From contig CAUDDP010000056.1 in assembly GCA_958448395.1 (NCBI GenBank), positions 1 through 13,443 of the forward strand: 13,443 nucleotides of DNA. The letters are read 5' to 3'. This document shows positions 1 through 6,390 of the stretch, one piece after another. The stretch comes from an uncultured Oscillospiraceae bacterium (lineage in GTDB: Bacteria; Bacillota; Clostridia; Oscillospirales; Ruminococcaceae). Positions within the stretch are counted from its first letter, which is position 1, and every line of letters begins with the position of its first letter. Under the pieces are notes generated by a model. The model saw only the letters and a list, made by a program, of their open reading frames with translations. It made no database searches and was not told the DNA's origin. The translations under genes were made by a program, and so were the position numbers.

Positions 1-69
1 CAAATCTTTAAGTTGATGACATTGACAGTGTGGGGAAATGTCCTGAAGGGACAAAAAGGCAGGACAGGG

Positions 70-92
70 GGACACAGGCGAACAGCGGAGCG
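70..92. repeat. Short intergenic repeat, copy A
   Basis: This 23-base element begins GGACACAGGC and matches 1263-1285 at 19 of 23 positions, in the same orientation and without gaps. All four differences are purine transitions. The core shared by both is GGACACAGGC, two variable bases, then ACAGCG. The two copies lie in the intergenic regions on either side of uppP. Flanking bases such as a preceding GCAG..ACAG are also roughly similar if small gaps are allowed. It could be a fragment of a larger dispersed repeat; two copies are too few to define a family. Confidence 0.5.
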
Positions 93-170
93 TTTTCGCC
101 GTTACAATTTGTGATTGACAGCGATAGAATGCATGCTCGTCAAACTCACGTGATATTATAAAAGTATCCA

Positions 171-202
171 AAAAACGCACCGGGAATTTCTGGTGCGTTT
201 TT
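171..202 (-). terminator. Rho-independent terminator downstream of uppP (probably bidirectional)
   Basis: The arms AAAAACGCACC (171-181) and GGTGCGTTTTT (192-202) are perfectly complementary over 11 bp with a 10-base loop. Read on the minus strand, the stem ends in six U residues (170-175), 33 bases past the uppP stop. The plus strand also gives five U residues (198-202), so it can stop transcripts arriving from the left as well. Confidence 0.88.
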
Positions 203-234
203 GTAGATATGAATATGAACAAAAACGTTATTTG

Positions 235-1095
235 TTAAATGACACCGACAGCGGCACAAATCAAAACGAGAATACCCAAAGCAATCCGATACCAACCAAA
301 TACCGTAAAATCATGTTTGCGGATATAATTCATCAGGAATCGAATGATAAAGAGGGAGACGGCGAACGCACTGACCATGCCGACCAGCAAAATTGCAAAT
401 TCCATACCAGTGAAGTGGAAACCGAATTTCACCAGCTTCAATAAACTTGCACCAGCCATAACAGGTACTGCAAGGTAGAAGGTAAATTCCGCAGCAGCAG
501 TTCGGGAAACACCTAGCAACAAAGCACCTACAATGGTTGCACCGGAACGGGAAGTACCGGGGAAAATCGCAGCAATGAGCTGGAAGACACCAATCAGCAG
601 AACGGTCTTATAGTCCAGTCCCCCAATGGAGTGGATACGTGGCTGCCGGTTTTTGTGCCAGCGTTCAATAAAAATAAATGCAACGCCGAATAAAATCAGC
701 ATAATGGCAACGGTCAGCGGATTGTAAAACAATGCATGAAAGACATCATCAAACAGCAGTCCAATTACCGCAGCCGGTACGCAGGCAACAATGACTTTAC
801 ACCACATTTGCAGGATATTTTTTTGAATGCAGGCACCGAAGCTTGTTGGAGTCAGTGGGTTGGGATTGGTTTCTTTTTTGTGGAATGGCCACAGGTTTTT
901 CCAGTAGATGACAACAACTGCCAGAATCGCACCAAGCTGAATGACAACATCGAACATTTCCTTGAAGGCATCGCTGGCATCCAGCTTGAGAAAAGCATCC
1001 ACCAAAATCAGGTGGCCAGTACTGCTGATGGGCAGCCATTCGGTGATGCCTTCTACAATGCCTAAGAAGAGTGCTTTTAAGAGTTCCCAAAACAT
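235..1095 (-). CDS. uppP: Undecaprenyl-diphosphatase UppP/BacA
   Basis: Integral membrane phosphatase that converts undecaprenyl diphosphate to the monophosphate, recycling the lipid carrier for peptidoglycan and other wall polymers; it can confer bacitracin resistance. Both family signatures are present: E15, E19 and the PISSTGH motif (residues 22-28), and PGTSRSGAT (179-187) with the catalytic-site arginine R183. About eight hydrophobic segments span the 286 residues, a normal length. The frame is open to 1140, but I start at the ATG at 1095 because it follows an AAAGGAAG ribosome site and matches the family N-terminus. The longer version would begin inside the promoter spacer and read across the -10 box. 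Single-gene unit with its own promoter and terminator. Confidence 0.95.
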   Translation of the reverse strand: MFWELLKALFLGIVEGITEWLPISSTGHLILVDAFLKLDASDAFKEMFDVVIQLGAILAVVVIYWKNLWPFHKKETNPNPLTPTSFGACIQKNILQMWCKVIVACVPAAVIGLLFDDVFHALFYNPLTVAIMLILFGVAFIFIERWHKNRQPRIHSIGGLDYKTVLLIGVFQLIAAIFPGTSRSGATIVGALLLGVSRTAAAEFTFYLAVPVMAGASLLKLVKFGFHFTGMEFAILLVGMVSAFAVSLFIIRFLMNYIRKHDFTVFGWYRIALGILVLICAAVGVI

Positions 1096-1128
1096 AAGTA
1101 AAAAACTTCCTTTCCGTATTGTTTTTCT

Positions 1129-1157
1129 ATTATAACACAAATATGAAAGAGCGTCAA
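1129..1157 (-). promoter_or_regulatory. uppP sigma-A promoter
   Basis: On the minus strand, TTGACG (1157-1152) is followed after 17 bases by a perfect TATAAT (1134-1129), with a TGt extended -10 element just before it. This is about as strong as a vegetative promoter gets, suggesting constitutive expression of uppP. Confidence 0.88.
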
Positions 1158-1262
1158 TTTATTTGAGGGATTTTTTGTAGCAATTGTGTGAATTTGCGTT
1201 ACTTGCTGAGGGGAAAAAGAATGCTTTTCGGTGTATATTCGGCTGTAAATAGGGCAGACAGC

Positions 1263-1285
1263 GGACACAGGCAGACAGCGAAACG
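1263..1285. repeat. Short intergenic repeat, copy B
   Basis: Second copy of the element at 70-92: 19 of 23 bases identical, same orientation, no gaps. It lies upstream of both uppP and fbp and outside their core promoters. Confidence 0.5.
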
Positions 1286-1355
1286 AATCGGCAGGTTGCT
1301 ATCCGTGAGAGAAAAAATGCAAAAACTGCTTTCCATGCACCTCTTTTTAAATTGC

Positions 1356-1384
1356 TTTACAAATGTCATTAAAAATGCTATACT
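1356..1384 (+). promoter_or_regulatory. fbp sigma-A promoter
   Basis: TTTACA (1356-1361), a 17-base spacer and TATACT (1379-1384), with an extended TGc element at 1376-1378. The predicted start near 1391 leaves a leader of about 27 bases containing the AAAGGAG ribosome site at 1401-1407. I see no operator or cre-like site that I can defend. Confidence 0.82.
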
Positions 1385-1417
1385 AAAACCAGTAAAAAAG
1401 AAAGGAGATTCCCACCT

Positions 1418-3415
1418 ATGCAGTCAACGACCAACAAGCAGAACTTTCAGCAACTGCAATTAAAATACTTGCAGCGGTTGGCAGAACAATATCCCACCAT
1501 TAATCAGGCAGCTGTTGAGATCATCAATTTGCAAGCCATTTTGAATCTTCCCAAGGGAACAGAACATTTTATTACAGATATTCATGGAGAGTATGAAGCA
1601 TTTTCTCATGTACTCAAAAATGGATCTGGTTCTGTCAAGAAGAAAATTGATGAGGTATTCGGACACACCTTAACCCATGCGGATAAGAAATCACTGGCAA
1701 CGCTGATTTACTATCCGAGGGAGAAAATGGACATTGTCAAAAAGACGGAGCGACATATGCAGGATTGGTATAAAATTGTGCTGTACCGTCTGATTACCCT
1801 TTGTAAAACACTTTCCTCCAAATATACTCGTTCCAAGGTGCGGGAAGCCTTGCCAGCGGATTATGCATTTGTCATTGAAGAATTGATTACCGAAAAGCCG
1901 GAAATATTGGACAAAGAGGCTTACTACGAAACGATTATTGATACCATTATTCAGATTGACCGTGCAGAGTCGTTTATTGCAGCACTTTCCAAGTTGATTC
2001 AGCGGCTGGCAGTGGAACATCTGCATATTTTAGGAGATATTTATGACCGTGGTCCGGCACCGCATAAAATTATGGATAAGCTTTTGCAGTATCACTCTCT
2101 GGATATTCAGTGGGGCAATCATGACATTGTCTGGATGGGAGCAGCAGCGGGACAACTCGCTTGTATCGCTACCGTAATTCGCAATTCTGCCCGTTACAGC
2201 AATTTGGATATTCTGGAAGATGGTTATGGGATCAACCTGTTGCCGCTCGCTACCTTTGCGATGGCTGCTTATCAAAATGATGACTGCAAGCAATTCAAGC
2301 TGGAAGGCAATGCAAAGGCTCACAACTCTGCGGAAACAGCATTGCATATGAAAATGCACAAGGCGATTGCCATCATACAATTTAAGCTGGAAGGGCAGCT
2401 GATGGCGGCACATCCGTCTTTCCAGATGGAACATCGTCGTTTGCTGCATCATATTGACTATGAAACCGGAACGATTGCTTACGAAGGCAGAATGCTTTCC
2501 CTTTTGGACAAGCACTTTCCAACTATTGACCCAAAGGATCCCTATGCACTGACACCGGAGGAGCAAATTGTTATGGAACGACTGCAATCGGCGTTTCTGC
2601 ACTGTGAAAAACTACAGTGGCATGTCAAGCTGCTGCTGCATCGTGGCAGTCTCTATAAGGTATGCAATGGAAACTTGCTTTATCACGGTTGTGTTCCAAT
2701 GGAAGAGGATGGTTCCTTCCGTCGGGTGAATATCTATGGAACAGAATACACAGGAAAGGCGTTATACGACTGTCTGGAAAGCTATGTCAGAAAGGCATTT
2801 TTAGCAGTGGATCCTGTGGAACAGGAAAAGGGAAAAGATATTTTGTGGTATATCTGGACAGCAAAAGATTCGCCACTCTATGGGAAAGATAAAATGACAA
2901 CATTTGAGCGGTATTTTTTAGCGGAAAAAGAAACACATCGGGAACAGAAAAATGCATATTATCGTTTTTTAAACGATGAAACTGTCATGAATCGAATTTT
3001 GAAGGAATTTGGACTTGGGGAAAATTCGCACATTGTCAACGGACATGTACCCGTGCTGCAAATTGCAGGAGAAAGTCCGGTGAAATGCGGCGGAAAAGTG
3101 ATGATTATTGATGGCGGCTTTTCTAAGGTGTATCAGGAGAAAACTGGAATTGCCGGCTATACGTTGATTTACAATTCTTATGGCATGATGTTAGTGGCAC
3201 ATGAACCATTTACCTCAACGGAAGAAGCAATCCAGAAGGAAACGGATATTCATGCAGATCGTATCTCTGTGATGGCAGCACCAAGACGATTGCAGGTGCG
3301 GGATACTGATCGTGGCAGGGAGATTCAAGGGAGAATTGATGAGCTGATGCAATTGCTGGATGCTTACCGCAGCGGTGTCCTGCAACAGGAACGGTCTTTT
3401 TTTGATGGCAAATAA
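1418..3415 (+). CDS. fbp: Fructose-1,6-bisphosphatase, class III
   Basis: Hydrolyses fructose 1,6-bisphosphate to fructose 6-phosphate, the committed gluconeogenic step, in the cytoplasm. At 665 residues it matches the long Bacillus/Clostridia class III enzyme and not the roughly 330-residue class I form. Metallophosphatase-type motifs appear in order: TDIHGE (D54, H56), GDIYDRG (D207, D210), GNHD (N234, H235) and NGHVPV (H543), followed by an IDGGFSK motif. The ATG at 1418 lies ten bases past a strong AAAGGAG site. It is transcribed alone from an extended -10 promoter and converges on the amidohydrolase. Its product feeds hexose-phosphate supply for wall precursors, which fits neighbours such as uppP and glmM, but I see no shared control. 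Confidence 0.96.
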   Translation: MQSTTNKQNFQQLQLKYLQRLAEQYPTINQAAVEIINLQAILNLPKGTEHFITDIHGEYEAFSHVLKNGSGSVKKKIDEVFGHTLTHADKKSLATLIYYPREKMDIVKKTERHMQDWYKIVLYRLITLCKTLSSKYTRSKVREALPADYAFVIEELITEKPEILDKEAYYETIIDTIIQIDRAESFIAALSKLIQRLAVEHLHILGDIYDRGPAPHKIMDKLLQYHSLDIQWGNHDIVWMGAAAGQLACIATVIRNSARYSNLDILEDGYGINLLPLATFAMAAYQNDDCKQFKLEGNAKAHNSAETALHMKMHKAIAIIQFKLEGQLMAAHPSFQMEHRRLLHHIDYETGTIAYEGRMLSLLDKHFPTIDPKDPYALTPEEQIVMERLQSAFLHCEKLQWHVKLLLHRGSLYKVCNGNLLYHGCVPMEEDGSFRRVNIYGTEYTGKALYDCLESYVRKAFLAVDPVEQEKGKDILWYIWTAKDSPLYGKDKMTTFERYFLAEKETHREQKNAYYRFLNDETVMNRILKEFGLGENSHIVNGHVPVLQIAGESPVKCGGKVMIIDGGFSKVYQEKTGIAGYTLIYNSYGMMLVAHEPFTSTEEAIQKETDIHADRISVMAAPRRLQVRDTDRGREIQGRIDELMQLLDAYRSGVLQQERSFFDGK

Positions 3416-3465
3416 GAAAATACTTTTTATGAGTGGAAAGGAATGTTTCTTACAAAATTCCTATA

Positions 3466-3492
3466 AAAATTGCACAAAATTGTTGCAATTTT
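3466..3492. terminator. A/T-rich inverted repeat between convergent genes, possible weak bidirectional terminator
   Basis: AAAATTGCA (3466-3474) and TGCAATTTT (3484-3492) form a perfect 9-bp stem with a 9-base loop. An alternative shorter stem, AAAATTG (3476-3482) with CAATTTT (3486-3492), competes with it. Short U runs follow on both strands. It sits between the fbp stop and the amidohydrolase stop, where a shared terminator would be expected, but the low GC content makes it weak. Confidence 0.4.
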
Positions 3493-3517
3493 CTGTGAAG
3501 TATGGTATACTATACTT
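3483..3517 (+). promoter_or_regulatory. Orphan rightward promoter overlapping a palindrome
   Basis: TTGCAA (3483-3488), a 17-base spacer and TATACT (3506-3511) with an extended TGg element make a near-ideal sigma-A promoter on the plus strand. The -10 box lies inside a 20-base near-palindrome (3498-3517) with arms AAGTAT and ATACTT around GTATAC. Nothing coding on the plus strand follows: transcription would run antisense into the 3' end of the amidohydrolase gene. It may be real, or a chance match in A/T-rich DNA. Confidence 0.45.
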
Positions 3518-4337
3518 AAATTTGCGGAAGATGCAGAAGGTTTTGTGCATTTTTCCAGAAAATGCAGTCTTTTTCTGTTTTCGTCAGTGGCAGACGGTGG
3601 ATAAATGCAATATCAGATGCTGGATCACTCCATGGGAAGTCGGTTGCAAATAATATTTTTTTCACGCCATGTGCCTGGATAATTTGCATCAGCAGATCCG
3701 GTGCAATGTAGCTTAAAATAAAGCTGATGTCAAAATAAATCGGTCTGCCACAAAGCAAAGACAGGACTTGTTCATACATCCGATTTGCACCGCCATGTGC
3801 CAGTACAATCAGTGGCTTTTCTGGTATCGTGTCACCGTAAACCTGCTCCAGCATATGCAGGATGCGATCCGGTGTACAGTGTACCGTTTCTGGAAAACCG
3901 TCATCAACACCAGAATGTATGACGACTGGTAACTCTAGCTCCACACATTTCTGTAAAATACGAATGTATTTGGGGTCATCAATGAAGGTTTGTTGATAAT
4001 CTGGATGCAGTTTGATGCCATACAAACCAGCCTGTTTGATTTGCAGCAAGTGTTCTTCTGGGGTTGCGTCAGCCGGATGAATGCCGCCGAATGCAAAGAT
4101 ATTTGGATTTTGATTGCAGGCAACAGCATATTTTAAAATGCTGTCAAATTGTTTTGGATTTGTGACCACCGGAAGTGTGACGCTATGGGTGACACCGCTT
4201 GTCTGCATGGAGGAAAGCAAAGAGGCAAAGGTACCATTGCCATACGGCTGACTTTTGCTTTTTTCAGCAAGCATTGTAATTGTCTTTTCTGCAATCGCAT
4301 CTGGAAATACATGTGTGTGAAAATCAATAACTGGCAT
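3516..4337 (-). CDS. Amidohydrolase family 2 (TIM-barrel metal-dependent hydrolase)
   Basis: Cytoplasmic TIM-barrel enzyme of the amidohydrolase-2 family, which includes ACMSD/resorcylate-type decarboxylases and hydrolases; the substrate cannot be read from sequence. The family metal ligands are visible: the HTH motif (H7, H9) after the first strand, H141 in VVIHSG, H181 in LAHGG and D233 in FATDFPWSD, with GIKLHP (H111) between. The 273 residues suit the family and there is no signal peptide. The ATG at 4337 follows an AAAGGAA site (4345-4351). It has its own promoter, interleaved with that of paaK. Genes of this family are often annotated generically in Clostridia. A link to the adjacent aromatic-acid gene paaK is possible but unproven. 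Confidence 0.85.
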   Translation of the reverse strand: MPVIDFHTHVFPDAIAEKTITMLAEKSKSQPYGNGTFASLLSSMQTSGVTHSVTLPVVTNPKQFDSILKYAVACNQNPNIFAFGGIHPADATPEEHLLQIKQAGLYGIKLHPDYQQTFIDDPKYIRILQKCVELELPVVIHSGVDDGFPETVHCTPDRILHMLEQVYGDTIPEKPLIVLAHGGANRMYEQVLSLLCGRPIYFDISFILSYIAPDLLMQIIQAHGVKKILFATDFPWSDPASDIAFIHRLPLTKTEKDCIFWKNAQNLLHLPQI

Positions 4338-4355
4338 AGAAATATTCCTTTCTAA

Positions 4356-4397
4356 AGGGCAGTTGTATGTATGAGGAAACCTATCTTTGGCTGCCCT
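4356..4397 (-). promoter_or_regulatory. Inverted repeat in the amidohydrolase 5' leader
   Basis: AGGGCAG (4356-4362) and CTGCCCT (4391-4397) are complementary over 7 bp with 28 bases between, inside which AGG-AAA-CCT (4374-4382) can form a small inner hairpin. On the minus strand this occupies the predicted leader of about 80 bases, directly upstream of the ribosome site. It could fold in RNA or be an operator. I do not recognise a known riboswitch. Confidence 0.35.
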
Positions 4398-4415
4398 CTT
4401 GGATAATGATAATAT
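4387..4415 (+). promoter_or_regulatory. Candidate paaK promoter
   Basis: TTGGCT (4387-4392), a 17-base spacer and TAATAT (4410-4415) with an extended TGa element (4407-4409). The -35 matches the consensus only at TTG, so recognition would lean on the extended -10. The predicted start near 4422 leaves a leader of about 90 bases before paaK. Confidence 0.5.
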
Positions 4416-4424
4416 ACGTCATTT

Positions 4425-4453
4425 ATTTTAGCACATTTTTTCGAAAAATGCAA
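4425..4453 (-). promoter_or_regulatory. Amidohydrolase promoter
   Basis: On the minus strand, TTGCAT (4453-4448), a 17-base spacer and TAAAAT (4430-4425) with an extended TGc element. Part of the spacer is an inverted repeat, CATTTTT and AAAAATG separated by TCG (4434-4450), which could be an operator. This promoter lies downstream of the paaK start point and vice versa, so the two face each other. Confidence 0.6.
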
Positions 4454-4511
4454 GTATTTCAGGATTCTGCAAATTGCAACAGAAAACAAAGAAAATAGGA
4501 GCATTAGAAAT

Positions 4512-5825
4512 ATGATAGAACAACGTTATTATCAGAAAGAAATTGAAACCATGCCGTTGGAGGACATGAAAGCATTACAATCAAAACGTTTGGTGGAGCA
4601 GGTCAAACATGTTTATGAAAATGTACCATATTATCGGGCAAAAATGGATGCGATAAATGTAAAGCCGGAAGATATTCACGGTGTGGAAGATCTGCATAAG
4701 CTGCCATTTCTCTCCAAGGCAGATCTGCGTGATCAGTATCCATATGGGCTGCTGGCAAAGCCGTTGAAGGATTGTGTACGGATTCAGTCTACTTCCGGTA
4801 CAACCGGCAGACGGGTAGTTGCATTCTATACGCAGCACGACCTTGACCTTTGGGAAGAATGCTGTGCAAGAGCGATTACCGCAGCTGGCGGTACGGCGGA
4901 AGATGTATGTCAGGTTTGTTACGGTTACGGTTTGTTTACCGGTGGTCCCGGTCTGAACGGTGGTTCCCATAAGGTCGGTTGTCTGACACTGCCGATGTCG
5001 TCCGGCAATACAGAGCGGCAGATTCAGTTTATGATGGATCTGGAGGCAACGATTCTTTGTTGCACGCCGTCTTATGCTGCTTATATCGGAGAAACTCTGA
5101 AAGAAAAAGGTTATAAGCCGGAGGATAATCACCTCAAGGCTGGCATTTTTGGTGCAGAGCCATGGACAGAGGAAATGCGACAGAATATTCAGAATTTGCT
5201 GGGCATCAAAGCATATGATATCTATGGCTTAACGGAAACCTCTGGTCCAGGTGTTTCGTTTGAATGTTGTGAGCAGAATGGAATGCATATCAATGAAGAC
5301 CATTTTATTCCGGAAATCATTGATCCGGAAACAGGAGAAGTGCTGCCGGACGGGGAAAAGGGCGAGCTGGTATTTACAGCCATTACAAAGGAAGCCTTTC
5401 CGCTGCTTCGGTATCGTACCAGAGATATTTGTGTGCTGAGTCGAAAGAAGTGTTCCTGTGGCAGAACGTTGATTAAAATGACCAAACCAATGGGACGCAG
5501 CGATGATATGCTGATTATTCGTGGTGTCAACGTATTCCCGTCACAGATTGAAACGGTTCTACTGAATGAAGGGTATACGCCGAACTATCAAATTGAGGTG
5601 GATCGTGTGAACAATACAGATACACTGGATGTTTATGTAGAACTTCCACCAGAACAGTTTACAGATTCTATTGAAGAAATTGCCAAGCGGGAGAAGCATC
5701 TGGTGGCTGCGATCCGTACTATGCTGGGCATTTCTCCGAAGGTACATCTGGTAGATCCAAAGACCATTGCAAGAAGTGAAGGAAAGGCAGTGCGTGTCAT
5801 TGACAAGCGGAAACTGCATGATTAA
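4512..5825 (+). CDS. paaK: Phenylacetate-CoA ligase (PaaK family)
   Basis: ATP-dependent adenylate-forming enzyme that activates phenylacetate, or a related aryl acid, to its CoA thioester. The AMP-binding loop STSGTTG is at residues 93-99, the adenylate motif YGLTETSGPG starts at residue 238, and RYRTRD and GRSDDML mark the hinge into the C-terminal domain. SEGKAVRVID near the end carries the lysine expected for catalysis. The 437 residues are typical. The ATG at 4512 lies ten bases past AGGAG (4497-4501). It is followed after 44 bases by a tandem ACT-domain gene, a pairing known in Clostridia and archaea, where it often accompanies indolepyruvate ferredoxin oxidoreductase genes; none is seen here. 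No ring-epoxidase or other paa catabolic genes are present, so aerobic phenylacetate breakdown is unlikely. Confidence 0.9.
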   Translation: MIEQRYYQKEIETMPLEDMKALQSKRLVEQVKHVYENVPYYRAKMDAINVKPEDIHGVEDLHKLPFLSKADLRDQYPYGLLAKPLKDCVRIQSTSGTTGRRVVAFYTQHDLDLWEECCARAITAAGGTAEDVCQVCYGYGLFTGGPGLNGGSHKVGCLTLPMSSGNTERQIQFMMDLEATILCCTPSYAAYIGETLKEKGYKPEDNHLKAGIFGAEPWTEEMRQNIQNLLGIKAYDIYGLTETSGPGVSFECCEQNGMHINEDHFIPEIIDPETGEVLPDGEKGELVFTAITKEAFPLLRYRTRDICVLSRKKCSCGRTLIKMTKPMGRSDDMLIIRGVNVFPSQIETVLLNEGYTPNYQIEVDRVNNTDTLDVYVELPPEQFTDSIEEIAKREKHLVAAIRTMLGISPKVHLVDPKTIARSEGKAVRVIDKRKLHD

Positions 5826-5869
5826 GCGACTGCTTGCAGCAATGATAGGATGAAAAGGAGTGTATTGTT

Positions 5870-6301
5870 ATGGCAATTCAGCAAGTATCTGTTTTTGTAC
5901 AAAATCAACCCGGTGCATTATCTGCTATCTGTAAGTTGTTGGCAGAGTCCGGTGTAGATATGCGGGCAATGTTTATTGCAGACACACAGGAATTTAGCAT
6001 TCTGCGTTTGATTGCAGATGATGCCGATAAGGCAGCCGATGTCCTGCGTGACCAGAATTGTATTGTTGCCATCAATTCCGTAATTGGTGTTGCCGTACCA
6101 GATACGCCGGGTGGGATTGCTGGTATGCTGCGTGTACTATCGGAAACAGGTATGAATGTTGAGTACACCTATGCTTTCGTTGCCCATTCGGGAGAACGTG
6201 CTTATGTTGTTTTGCGTGTAGAGGATATTAACATTGCAGAAGATATTCTGAAGAAAGCAGGTTTTTTGCTGATTACAGAACAGGACGTTCAAAACTTGTA
6301 A
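5870..6301 (+). CDS. Tandem ACT-domain protein
   Basis: Small cytoplasmic protein of 143 residues made of two ACT domains, residues about 1-68 and 70-140. Each begins with the ligand-loop signature: QPGAL at 13-17 and TPGGI at 79-83. ACT pairs usually bind amino acids or related small molecules at the domain interface and regulate a partner; no catalytic domain is present. Because it is co-transcribed 44 bases behind paaK, I infer that it senses an aromatic amino acid or aryl acid and modulates the ligase or its pathway. The ATG at 5870 has a clear AAGGAG site (5855-5860). A strong terminator ends the operon just after it. The ligand is unknown. Confidence 0.88.
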   Translation: MAIQQVSVFVQNQPGALSAICKLLAESGVDMRAMFIADTQEFSILRLIADDADKAADVLRDQNCIVAINSVIGVAVPDTPGGIAGMLRVLSETGMNVEYTYAFVAHSGERAYVVLRVEDINIAEDILKKAGFLLITEQDVQNL

Positions 6302-6321
6302 ACAAATATAATTTGAAATAT

Positions 6322-6365
6322 AAACCGGTTGCCTTAATGAAAAAGGGCAACCGGTTTGTTTTTTT
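6322..6365 (+). terminator. Rho-independent terminator of the paaK-ACT operon
   Basis: AAACCGGTTGCC (6322-6333) and GGCAACCGGTTT (6346-6357) form a perfect 12-bp stem with a 12-base loop, followed by G and seven T residues (6359-6365). It lies 20 bases past the ACT gene stop. On the minus strand the U tract is poor, so the convergent antiporter transcript would be stopped less well. Confidence 0.95.
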
Positions 6366-6390
6366 ATGTATTATGTATATAAGTTTGAAA

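Larger units (their letters stand above)
1..234. other. Intergenic region at the left edge, no supported gene
   Basis: I see no convincing gene here. On the plus strand one frame is open from the window edge to a TGA at 112-114; its peptide is arginine-rich and shows no family I recognise. A second plus frame ends at a TGA at 14-16. A minus-strand frame also runs off the left edge without an ATG. Any of these could be the tail of a gene outside the window, but none has supporting evidence. The stretch holds one copy of a short repeat (70-92) and a hairpin terminator (171-202). Confidence 0.5.
1096..1417. other. Divergent uppP/fbp intergenic region
   Basis: These 322 bases hold the leftward uppP promoter (1129-1157), the second copy of the short repeat (1263-1285) and the rightward fbp promoter (1356-1384). 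A plus-strand open frame runs 1188-1463 and a minus-strand one 1077-1268. Both overlap promoters or ribosome sites of real genes and look like chance frames. I see no RNA gene or riboswitch. Confidence 0.7.

Noticed and set aside
1188..1463. Plus-strand open frame of 91 codons upstream of fbp
   Set aside because: It runs through the fbp promoter, ribosome site and first codons in another frame and has no credible ribosome site of its own. Its only point of interest is the short repeat at 1263-1285.
2030..2602. Minus-strand open frame of 190 codons inside fbp
   Set aside because: Entirely antisense to a gene with strong family motifs, and the peptide shows no family features.
3360..3653. Plus-strand open frame spanning the fbp end and the amidohydrolase end
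   Set aside because: It overlaps both real genes. An internal ATG at 3531 follows the orphan promoter but has no properly spaced ribosome site, so a small RNA is more plausible than a small protein.
4338..4511. Riboswitch or T-box in the paaK/amidohydrolase leaders
   Set aside because: The inverted repeat is short with a long loop, no T-box sequence or terminator/antiterminator pair is visible, and no known riboswitch core is recognised.
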